Source of the DNA: Blasia pusilla | Lineage: Eukaryota; Marchantiophyta; Marchantiopsida; Blasiales | Assembly (NCBI GenBank): GCA_050084515.1 | Contig: CM114271.1 | Span: forward strand, 26,970,001-27,034,000 | Length of the DNA stretch: 64,000 nucleotides | Direction of reading: 5' to 3' | Shown here: one piece after another, positions 36,741 to 46,774 of the stretch | How the letters are laid out: every line of letters starts with the position of its first letter | How positions within the stretch are numbered: position 1 is the stretch's first letter | Position numbers and translations under genes: made by a program | The notes under the pieces: model-generated | The model's database searches: none | Seen by the model: the letters and a program-made list of their open reading frames with translations, nothing else | What the model was told of the DNA's origin: nothing

Positions 36741-38089
36741 CTAGCCACAGATGGATGTCGAGGTAGCTCCTCACTCGTAACCCCAACACTCTCAATCACA
36801 GAAGATATGTGTGAGAAAAGGGAAAAGAATGGGTAACCTGATCACGCCCACCAACCTACTACACCGTCAACATCCACTCCATACGTGTGGCTCCGTAGCA
36901 CAACCATCTCCTCGCACACATGTCAAACCTCCCGTGAGCATCGGCGTGTGTGTCCCCATCACAACCCTCGCAAATCCCAGCCAAGCCCGAAAAATATCAT
37001 GTCGCGCAAACCTCTCCGTACATCCCCACACTCGTCCCGTAACCTTACTCAACTCTGTCTGAACTCAACCATGTCATCCCATCTACCACGTTACCAATGC
37101 CTCTACCACGTCGACCTTTCCTGACTACGTATGTGTGACTAACCACGTCCATGTCTACCACATCCGGTGTACCACGTTGGGACGTCGCCAACCATGACGC
37201 TCCCAACCACGTCATTGTGGGAGGGAGCCTGGCCCTCCCCTATGAACCCTAAATGCGGGGGAAGACCCGAGTCTCGACTACCCTTTCTCCTTCTCTCTCT
37301 CTGTGTTCTCCGCCATCCCATCTCTTCCGTGGCTCCCAACTCCTACGCCTTAGAAACCCCTGAACCGTGTCTGTCTCCCAAAAGCACGCCCTTACCTTTC
37401 TTTCTCCCTACGGCTACTACCAATTGCCTCCTTCTTTCCTTCGAAGGTTCTGTCCAACCCTAGCCTCCGTCCGACTCTCCTTCGGGCACTTTGCCCTATG
37501 CAACTGCCCCGCTCCTCCTTACTCTTCCTTGCGACCCTTCTTCCTTCCTGGACAAGCCCTCCATGACTCCCCGCTCTCCCTTCCTCATGCCTTTGAGTTC
37601 TGTGCCCGCGGCCCTATGAAGCCCGCGTAGCCCTCATAACTCCTCTAGGCACGATTCACTATGGAGCGACTTCCTAACCTAAAATCGGGCCGCACCCTAG
37701 CCCGTACTCCTACCCAGGCTGCCTACGTACGTATTAGCTAGGCGGCTACGACTTAACCTCCTTGCTTAACAGCCCCTTGGCGGCTCTATGACAAAGCTCT
37801 AGAGTTGCTCTTCCATCCCTCTCTCGACACTCTCACTCGCGTTCACCTAACGCCACACTTCCTGCTACCCTCAGCTGTTGTCCCCCATCAACTCGCACCA
37901 GCAAAATCTGAGAAAAACGGACAACGCTTCTACCCACGGCCTTCCGCGTGGAAAAAATGACAAACACAATGCCAACCAGCGTCTCCACGAGCTCCCCACC
38001 AAGGCAACTCACTTGCCTACCTACAAACAACGAATTCCCACCAGCCCGTCTGACAACTTTCTCATGTAAAAATAAAGAGTAGTAATAAA
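36741..38089. other. C-rich gypsy leader region
   Basis: Between gag of copy 2 and the LTR-like repeat lies about 1.3 kb that is strongly C-rich and G-poor on the plus strand, hence G-rich on the element strand. Short plus-strand frames here are compositional artefacts. It is most simply the untranslated leader and gag start of copy 2. No primer-binding site could be identified by eye. Confidence 0.45.
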
Positions 38090-38526
38090 TGGCACACCCG
38101 GCCTAAAACTCCACTCCTACATCGGCATACTGAGTCTCGTGCACCCTGTGCTATCAAGACATTCGGACGCTAGCACCCGAATCCTTTCTCACATATATAC
38201 AAGGGGGGTGGTCCAACGACCCAACATGAGAAAGATGGCTTAGGAGAGCCATCTTCCTCTCTTATATAGGTAGAGCAACCCCTAAAAATAGTTATCCCCT
38301 TGGTAATGTGCGCGCACAGGTTACCAGGGGCGGGTGAACCAATCAATAAGTCACCCGATTGTGAAAGACCTCAACAGAAAAGTTGTCAGAAACGACGTTC
38401 CTAACACAATGGACCTATCCTCAACCCCATCCGACACCGTTGGACAAAATTACACTCAAGATAATACGCTGGCTCTTATGCCCTATCCATTGTAGATCCT
38501 GGCCAATCGGTTATTAAGATGTGACA
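38090..38526. repeat. 440-bp LTR-like repeat, copy A
   Basis: Similar over its length to 57960-58412: shared cctaaaactccactcc, ccaacatgagaaagatggc, cacaggttaccaggggcggg, gaaagacctcaaca and caatggacctatcctcaac. The boundaries as drawn begin TGGCACAC and end GTGACA, fitting a TG...CA LTR. It contains tcttatataggtag, a possible TATA box. Position upstream of gag copy 2 makes it a candidate LTR of that element. No target duplication was seen. Confidence 0.7.
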
Positions 38527-39541
38527 GAGTACTTAGATGATTTTGTTGAGAAAGACAACAAGTTCCAAACGTCATGAAAGTTTAGGGAGGGATTTCAAAA
38601 CTAGATTTCACATTTCCAATATCTTTTCTTCCGAAAATCTTCACTCGTGATGAGATGCACCGGAAGGCCGAAGTGGGCCCAAGAACCTCTCATTCGAATC
38701 AGGACTTTTCTGATCTACTTCACGGGTTTGACAGCATTCATGTGTTGGAAAACTTTCCTTCACGGAGACCAAAAAAGTACATTCGGCACTTTAGGAACAC
38801 AGATTAACCTAGCCACTACCTCACCAACATGTCCCAGATATAAAAAGAAAGGGAAGCGTTCACTTCCTTCCCTTTTTACCGGAAGCCTTATGCTGTCGCA
38901 GTGGTAAAATATAGATGCTGAGAAATAATAATGATCCTATACTCTGAAACTAATATGAATATAACCTAGTCGAATCGTCCGTTGTATATTTCGAGATTAT
39001 TTTCTTCGTGTAGGAGGTTGTAACGCGTTGTCTATTACGAGGATCCTTAAGCGTTGGAGGACATCAGATTCCAAATTCGAGAGTTCGGCGGCCAAATCCT
39101 CGCACATCGAAGAGTTTGGGTCGCAATTTGGGCTGTGACATAACTGCACATAGTCGGCGTACAGGTCCAAGGTGCGTAGCAAGCAATCGGTGTGGTTCAT
39201 CCAAGCTGGTGATTTCACGGCCCTTTGTGTACACGGACCCTGCCTGTTTTTCGCACCTCGTAGAAAGAAGTGGGCAGTTCTTGCCGGGCACTGCCAGTTC
39301 AATGACGGAACTTCCAACAATTAATCGACTTTAGTTCAGGTCTACCCGAACGAATCGGCATGGATCAAGGACCGTGAGTTAGCTCGGTGGTGACACTTTC
39401 TCATATGACCGGCTCGGGTGAGTCGGGTCCAGTCGAAAGTCATCAACAGCAGCTGAAACGCTGTCCGTTATAGAAGGAGAGTCGAAGTCAGCCAGCCACA
39501 TACAGACGAGTGCGGTGATAGATGTAGTGAGGGCGAACTCG
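38527..39541. other. ENT 3' flank and intergenic DNA
   Basis: Holds the likely 3' untranslated region of the minus-strand nucleoside transporter. The small frames at 38647-38907 and 38997-39320 show no family signature. Confidence 0.4.
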
Positions 39542-42217
39542 CTATATCACCCACACGAAGCTGATGATGGCCCCCACGGCCAGTCCGAGCACAAGAGCAA
39601 GAGTCATAATGATGCCCGCGGACTCGGACGACGTGAAAGGGACCAGTTTGGGAGAGACGATGAGGAGACTGGAGGCGAAGAATCCATCGGTGAGGCCGAG
39701 GAGTGAGGTGAGAAAGAAGACAGGGCCCTCGGACCTTAACGATGGTGGTCCGTGCAGACACAACGCAAACAGCGGGAAGAAGATGAGCCTTCCTATGGAC
39801 CCGCCAATGATGTAGACTTCCTCTGCCGGGACGTAGACGGCCGTAGTCGCTTTGCCCACGAGATCGAAGACATTGTATGCTCCGATCAGGAGGACCGGGT
39901 ACCAATCTCCCAGAGTGCGGGAATGCACGTCTTCAGCCAAAAATCCGGGAAATATGGCCAGGGTTATGATGAACGTCAGGCACAAAGAAAATGCTAGCCA
40001 TCTGATTCGCAGGAGTACACTCATCCAAGATGATTTCGGGCACACTGGACCCACACCGACGGCTGCAGATAGTTTCGGTCCTACTGAGTCGTCGACCTCT
40101 GCGACCTCGTCAGCCTCACGAATCATGGCGAGTTTCAGAGATCTGTAGTACTGCATGATAGGCAGTTTGTGTAGCAAATTGAATGCCACGACGCAAAGAA
40201 CCAAGAATCCTGCGCTCACCATAAAATAGACGTTGGCACTCTCACGCAGACCGTCCGGGGTGTTGGGGAAGGACGCCTTCGTGATGATTCGTAACAAGGA
40301 CACCAGTACACCTGCAAAGCTATACCACTCATCAGCTCTGTCATGTGGAATTGGACACGAGTTATGCTTCGGGGGATAGCACAGATCCACTTTAAGGATC
40401 TGAAGAAGATTTACAGAGAGTATCACAGGATTCCACTAGCAAAAATGAAACGCGGCTTCCGTGCCAGTGAACGATTCACACGCGCGTCAAGTTCAAGTGA
40501 TGACTGTCCCTAAGGATTTCAAGTCCAAGAGATGTAGACTCTACGGTAATTTTTCACCATCAAGAGCCTCACGAGTCCTCCAGTCCTTCTAAAAGCATCT
40601 GCACACGGTCTCCCACTCAAGCACGATCCGAAATCGAGCGTGTCCGATGATTAAACGCGGATCGCAGACTTGCATGCAGCGGAATGCGAAGTCGAGACTC
40701 GGAATGAAATAGACGCGACAGAGACCTGGGAATAATGTACAAGGAACTCATGCACAGATTCTGATCGACAACAATCTCAACAATTTCCCCCACGATAGCA
40801 ACGCAGCTGACACCAGAGACCGGGAAGGAAGTACATAGAACTCAAGAACGGGTTTTTACCGACAGCAACCTCAGCAATTACCCCAACCATGTCAAACAAG
40901 CGGGAGCACCGTCTCCCCTTCCCCAACGATCCCCAATCCAGCGTCCAGGAACAAAAACAGACCACAGAATTGCGCTTCGAAATGCGGGGCCAAAACTTGG
41001 TCGTATGTCAACTTTTCTACAGGTTGAGATTTAACTTGATTCGACTCACATCGAGCAGACACTCCCTAGACCTACTTGGTGGTGTAGTTAACTCATACCA
41101 TGGACCGAGAGGCCAAAGTTCACATGAAAAGCAACTGCAAATTTCTGCTGCAATAGATTGGATTCGATTGGATACAGAGTCTTGGTGGGGAATTAAAGGA
41201 TCCAACAGCCAACCATGCCGTAGAATGCGGAGCAAAAACTAAACTTGGAAAGCACCTGAGGTTTTCTGTGGCGAGAGATCGGATTCGGAAGGCCGCAGAG
41301 AGCCTTCACAGTAAGTAAAAGGACATACACAAAACCAAATCCTATGATGGGATCCGAGGCCTATACACAACGGCAAACGAGAGAGCAGCAGAGATATTCA
41401 ACCGCTTAGACCTCACGGAATGGAATTCGAGGCCAAAATTTTGAAAAAAAAGAAAGTAACAGCAAACGAGAGAGCAGCGGAGAAATTCGACCACATAGAC
41501 CTCATGGAATGCAAAAGCAGGCCAAAAAATTCAAAACAACTCAGAGTTTCCACTGCACGAGACAAGACGAAATGTGATGCGACTCAAGTAGACGAAATGC
41601 GGAGAGCTTTGGAAGTACACACGCATACACGCAAATCATGCTGCAACATAATTAGCGTCTGCTTGGCTGGCTCGCCTGATCCATCACTCACCACAGGCGG
41701 CCGTCCCAGCAACAAATGCTTGCATGTAACGCTCCGGAAGCTCCCCCGCCGCTCCAATTGCGCTCCCCTGCACGAGTGCGTCGGCCACGCCCGTGAACGC
41801 CACCGCCGCGATCGTAGCATAATGCGTGCCCGGGATGCCTCGCTGCCCCCGGATGAACACCGCGTCCACGACGGGCACGAGAACGAGCGAGCACAGGTAC
41901 GCTCCCAGTCCGCCATTGATGCGACTCGCGGAGCTGTAGCGGTCGCCATAGGCCGTGAGGAGGCAAAGCACGACGAAGCACGGGACCAAGTACGCGACGG
42001 TAAAAACCCGATCGATGTGCGAGTTAGGGTACAAGAAATCGAAGTAATCCACCGCGTTGATGAACGCGTTCCACGGCAACAGCACTCCCACCCCCAACGC
42101 GAAGAAAACGACGTACGAGATATTCCAATCATCCGCCGGAGCACTGCGCCCGCTCATCAGCTCCTTCCTCTCCTCCGACGAACCATTCGACACCGCCTTC
42201 CTCCCCTCCCACCCCAT
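39542..42217 (-). CDS. ENT: Equilibrative nucleoside transporter, two exons
   Basis: Exon 1 is 41692-42217 and exon 2 is 39542-40311 on the minus strand, with a 1380-bp GT-AG intron (TGTG/GTGAGT ... TTTGCAG/GTG). The joined frame gives 431 residues, normal for plant ENTs, which have 11 membrane spans. The N-terminus carries the family hallmark VVFFALGVGVLLPWNAFINA at the first span. Exon 2 starts with GVLVSLLRIITKASFP and contains many hydrophobic spans, with an intracellular hydrophilic loop around ADEVAEVDDSVGPK. It ends in TSSESAGIIMTLALVLGLAVG and FVWVI. ENTs move nucleosides across the plasma membrane or tonoplast, often proton-coupled in plants. Which membrane applies cannot be told here. 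The start was chosen as the first Met before the conserved span. Confidence 0.95.
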
Positions 42218-42486
42218 CGCTCCTCACGATTCTCAATTCCGCCCCCCTTCCCTCTCGCCCTTCGCGCCTCGGACTCCTGTAGTCGCTGCGCTCCGCAGTC
42301 CGTATCGACGACAGGAGGCCCGAGCGCTTTTTGGGGCATTTCCTCGACACTGCAATGGACGCATTCCATGCCTCCACGAGCGATCGCTCGCGCGATCAAC
42401 GGAGACAGAAAGTGGGGGAGTTCGCGATGGCGGACGTGTTCGTGTACGGGTCGTTCTTTCTTCCCGGGCTGGCTCAGGCGGAGGAC

Positions 42487-42494
42487 TATATATA
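42487..42494 (-). promoter_or_regulatory. Candidate ENT TATA box
   Basis: TATATATA, 270 bp upstream of the ENT start codon on the minus strand, in an otherwise GC-rich stretch. The distance would leave a leader of about 235 nt. The upstream edge is only about 15 bp from the start of the tandem repeat array. Confidence 0.55.
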
Positions 42495-42508
42495 GGGAGG
42501 GAGACCAC

Positions 42509-43530
42509 GCGCGCCGTAAGGCTCTCAAAGCCGCAGCCTACGGCGACTGCTGCAGCGGGCGTCTCAATGAGGCTGGAGATTCTTTAGGCACTAGACGTCC
42601 GATCCTGAACTTTTCTTTATGGATTTACGTCCTTTCCATAACGCGGAGTGGATCCACACCCAATGGCCGTTGGATGGTGGGTCCATTTTCTAGTCTATTT
42701 AGGTAGCGCAATGTATTTGGTAAGGCACCTAACAAAATTAAATGTATTTGGACATAATTGTAAGTCATCCATATTTTACCACGGCAATTACCAAGAAGAC
42801 GTAGCGAGACGTATGTCCCGCATTATGAGACACCCTAATATATTGGCCGACGGCAATTGCTGCAGTGCAGGTCTCAATGAGGCGGAGGATACATTAGGGC
42901 ATCTCAAGTTGTAGGCCGTAGCACTAGACTTCCGATCCATAACTATTTTTTATGGGTTTTCGTCCGGTTGAATGCGGGGTATTGGAGGAGGTAGACGCGC
43001 AACTCTTACCACTGGATGTCAAGTCCATTTTCTTGACTTTTTAGGTTGCGTAGGGTATTTAGTATGGCACCTAGCAAAATTACATATATTTGGATGTAAT
43101 TTTAAATCGTCCATATTTTACGGTCAAGAAGAGGGAGAGTGACACCTACGTCGCGCATTATGAGACACTCTAATATATAGGCCTACTAGGCGCACCGTAA
43201 GGCTCTCAAAGCCCCAACCTACAGAAACTATTGCAACGCGGGTCTCAATGAGGTGGAGGATACATTAGGGCGTCTCAAGTTATAGGCAGTAGCACTAGAC
43301 TTCCGATCCATAACTATATTTATGGATTTCCGTCCGGTTGAATGAGGGGTTGCGGAGGAGGTAGAAATGCACCTCTTACAACTGGATGTCCAATCCATTT
43401 TCTTGACTTTTTAGGTAGCGTAGTGTATTTAGTACGGCACCTAGCAAAACTAGTATACTTGGACGTAATTGTAAGTCGTCCATATTTTACGGTCAAATAC
43501 CAAGAAGACCTACACAACGAGACCCTTCGC
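42509..43530. repeat. Three-copy ~330-bp tandem repeat upstream of ENT
   Basis: Units at about 42509-42850, 42851-43185 and 43190-43530. Anchors shared by all three are gtctcaatgagg (42561, 42871, 43242), cactagacttccgatcc (units 2 and 3; cactagacgtccgatcc in 1), tccattttctwg-ctattta/tttttaggt, ggcacctarcaaaa, and catattttac (about 42770, 43112, 43481). Spacing is about 310-370 bp. A related single fragment occurs at about 47045-47110. No coding frame is shared between units. Confidence 0.92.
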
Positions 43531-43574
43531 ATGGGTGCTTCCCTCCAACAATGTACTCCCTCGCCAACTACTCA

Positions 43575-45600
43575 ATACCCATGAGTGTTGCCAACGTCGT
43601 CACATCATCAACTCGTGGACCACCACTACGTCTTGCAAACCGCACAAGTAAATGAGTCCATGACTCATCCCTCCATCACCTGATTGCCATCCTGGCCAAT
43701 AAGAAACTGTCTCCCCTAGAAATCAAGGATGAAACCAAGGGGGTACAACACTATAATCCCTACCACCACATGTACATTATAAGACTTTGCCGATGTCGTA
43801 ATCATACGAGTCCACACCATCACACAATCTAACGCATGCTCTGGATAGAGTCTAATAACTAGCTCCTATCTAGTCATTTACACTTCGTGGGTGGCACGCC
43901 CCCAATTGAGGAATTTGCAAGGGATAAGGTTCAATGTTGCATTTCCGTAACCCCGACGCCAAACATGCCACTTTTCTTAACAACAAGGATTGTGCTCCCA
44001 AATCAAGTAAGACACACTACGATTGATACAAAACACCTGTGGGACTAACCAAGTAAAACACTCTAGCTTGGTTGTCCAACAACACCACACTTGGTGTCAC
44101 CATAGCTCGATCGCTCTATCGCTCGCATAGGTAGCATATCTGCCAACTTTGTCACCGCAACTTGCCATGATTGAATGGGGGATATCCTAAGCACCTGCTC
44201 TGAAGGAAGATTCACCACCTCTTCACCAACCACCTACAAACGAGAAGCTCTAACCTCTCCACGCTCACACAATGTGGCAGCTAGCTAGCCGGAACATCTT
44301 TGTTGGTCTAACTCCAATCGCCACCGAGTCCATGGTAGAAAATAATAGAGCTTGGCTCATCCTAGTGCCCAAACCCAACAATGTGGTCAACACTGACTCC
44401 ACGTACTCGGGCTTGCATAGGAGTCTCCTTTCTCTCCAACTCCTTGTGACGTTGATGCACCCATCCCACTTGTGGGCATCACTGGTTGTGTAGGCACCAT
44501 TGATGGTGTATGAAGAGCCTCTAATCATGTAAAAGATTGTAGAATCTTGACTTATCGCCCATTGTTCCCCTCCTCTGGAACGATCTCAATCCTATCTCTC
44601 TATGGCTTGGTCATTCTCATTGCACCTCGAGTCACCATCGCTGCAGCCTCTAATTAAGCCGCATTGCACATAAATCTCAAACCAGTGTAATCCTCTCATA
44701 TATATTGATACGACATAGAGGAGGTAAAGTAGCTACTCTTGGCTCCGTGTCCATGATTGGCTATGTCATCATCATGGCAATAATTCTCTGCTCCAATTGA
44801 TCGATGCAAGTGAGGAGCATTACCTTGGATGCACATCCTCCATCTCCTCTTATTAACTGGTGGTCGAACTCTACCACCATGGTTGTCAACACCTCAACCT
44901 CCACAACATCTCCCGCTCCAGCAACCCATGCCAATACAAATACACTGACTATGCCTTAGTCACTCCATGTGTGGCAATGATCAATCATCACATCCGCGTG
45001 AATGCCTCTCTCAAACTATCACCCAATCTCCACTAAAAATCTTGTGAACTCTTCAGCTCGTCGGTCTGCTTGCCATGGTAGCTCCTATCCAACTGTGGAA
45101 GAAATCCACTGTAGGAAAAAAATAGGTGGTCCTCTACCACCAAAGGTCTTTCCCATCTTACCGCCGTTACTCCCATCATCTACATCTAGTCCTTGGGTTG
45201 ATGGTGTTGGTATCTCTAACCTCCCTCACTACCCCGTCATACAACTCACGACGACTAGTGAACTCATATTCTAGAGCACCAATACACCCTACAAGCATCA
45301 ATATTTCTAGCGTGTAAAGATAAAAACTCACGATAATCATCCATCGGAGGTCCCTCCAAGTGCTTGGACATACCCTTCCACGCCATGAAAGGGTTGAACC
45401 GCGTAGGGGTTTGTATTTCATGGGAATCATACCACGTGTCAAAATCTTGGATGAATTTTTCAAGATTAATGATGTGTACTGTACCCGAGAAATGATGCAT
45501 GCCCCTATGGCTCATATCATCCATCTTTCTCCGCACAACACTATCGTCCTCTACAATCTTGTCACATTGTTGGAGGTGTAACATGGTGTCTCTAACCAAA
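43575..45600 (-). mobile_element. Ty3/gypsy fragment, copy 3 (gag plus protease), heavily decayed
   Basis: Minus-strand order: gag (45599-45264; FDTWYDSHEI, MAWKGMSKHLEGPPMDDYREF, matching copy 1), gag core at about 45070-44930 (DSLREAFTRM followed by stops, matching copy 2), then the protease region 44530-43575 broken by stops and frameshifts. The active site reads VLLDLGAQSLLL at about 43990, so the catalytic D-S-G is D-L-G. No reverse transcriptase or integrase follows. Confidence 0.85.
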
Positions 45601-46702
45601 GAGCTAGTGCATACATTCTATAGAAAAAGGGGCATTCTCCGTCCAACTTTTGCTCCAAGGTAAGACATGCTTCAACATATGAGTTCGTGAGACCATCTCA
45701 TGTGGCCATCAAAAATTTTGATCTAGCTTTCTTATAGCTACCCACATATCTATCAAACTTCTTGAGGTACGGAATCACTATGGATAGTGGGGAATCCAAC
45801 ATTCTTCACGTGGACTACCATGATCCCTAAGGTTGTTGCCTTAGTTTTGTTCTTTTTCCCAACCTCAGTCTTCGCAGGGCAGCAAAATTCTTAGGCTCCT
45901 CCAAGTATTTCACCATCCGTTCATAGTCAGCCAATGATAACCTCTATCTTTGTTGCTTTTCTGCAACTAATGAGTTCCTCATACCTTCTTGCCCACCCAT
46001 GATGGGCCCACTCTCAGATTCAATCTCAACGTCTGAACTTTCAATACTCAATCACACTTTCCAATGGGTGCACTAATTCCCACTCTTCCTCTTGTCTCCT
46101 AAAATTGGTACAGCGGCTGTGTCTCTCTCTCTCTCAGAAATTTTTTTCCATGATAAGATCCTTTTAAAGCCACGTATTCATGGAGTATCACTCTCGGAAT
46201 GTCCCATAGTTGGTTAGTGAAGGGGGAAACTAGCATCATGACCATTCAATTTTGAAAAAAAAGTGTAGGAAGTTGCTCAATATCAAACACATTCCATCCA
46301 CAATCAACAAGAGTAGCCTGATTAATTGGTAACCAGAGCTTGAACAACTGCCTATGCCTATGAGAAGTAAGTAGAGTAGAATCCTAGAGGCAGAATTAAT
46401 TGGAGAACTCGTATGACAACTTGAAATTAAAATTTTACCCAGCCTCTGATTAACAATTCCACTCAAATCTCTTAAACACGTTCCTTTTTACATATGGTGC
46501 TCTCATGGACACTCATTGACTTATGGTGATGAAAGTGGGTGGCCCTATTGTGTCTTGTGGGATTGAAAGGGGCTCCCGTTGTGGTGGGTAGCGGCAAAGA
46601 GTTGTCCTTGCAACACCTGGCGCGTGGATAACATCACTAAAAATATCTTTGACAAATCTATTGACAAAATAAATAAAAAGATTAATTAAAATTAAATAAT
46701 TT
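45601..46702. other. Intergenic DNA, possibly more gypsy leader
   Basis: The half nearest the gag fragment may be its leader. Nothing coding is convincing. A short CT run occurs near 46125. Confidence 0.3.
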
Positions 46703-46774
46703 TGGGGCGTCGCCAAGTGGTAAGGCTGCAGGTTTTGATCCTGTTACTCGGAGGTTCGAATCCTTCCGTCCTAG
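46703..46774 (+). tRNA. trnQ-UUG: Plastid-type tRNA-Gln (UUG)
   Basis: A 72-nt cloverleaf: acceptor TGGGGCG pairs with CGTCCTA (two G-T wobbles), D arm GCC-AAGTGGTAA-GGC, anticodon arm GCAGG-TTTTGAT-CCTGT with anticodon TTG, T arm GGAGG-TTCGAAT-CCTTC, discriminator G, no encoded CCA. The sequence resembles chloroplast trnQ-UUG and is unlike nuclear cytosolic tRNA-Gln. All stems can still pair. The surrounding DNA has no plastid genes I recognise, so this looks like a small nuclear insertion of plastid DNA. Pol III A- and B-box-like sequences (AAGTGG, GGTTCGAATCC) are present by virtue of the tRNA fold, so a SINE head is an alternative. Confidence 0.8.

Noticed and set aside
41420-42706. 428-residue plus-strand open frame
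   Set aside because: It is antisense to ENT exon 1 and its leader. The Arg/His/Ser/Pro-rich product has no family signature, while the minus strand encodes a clear transporter.
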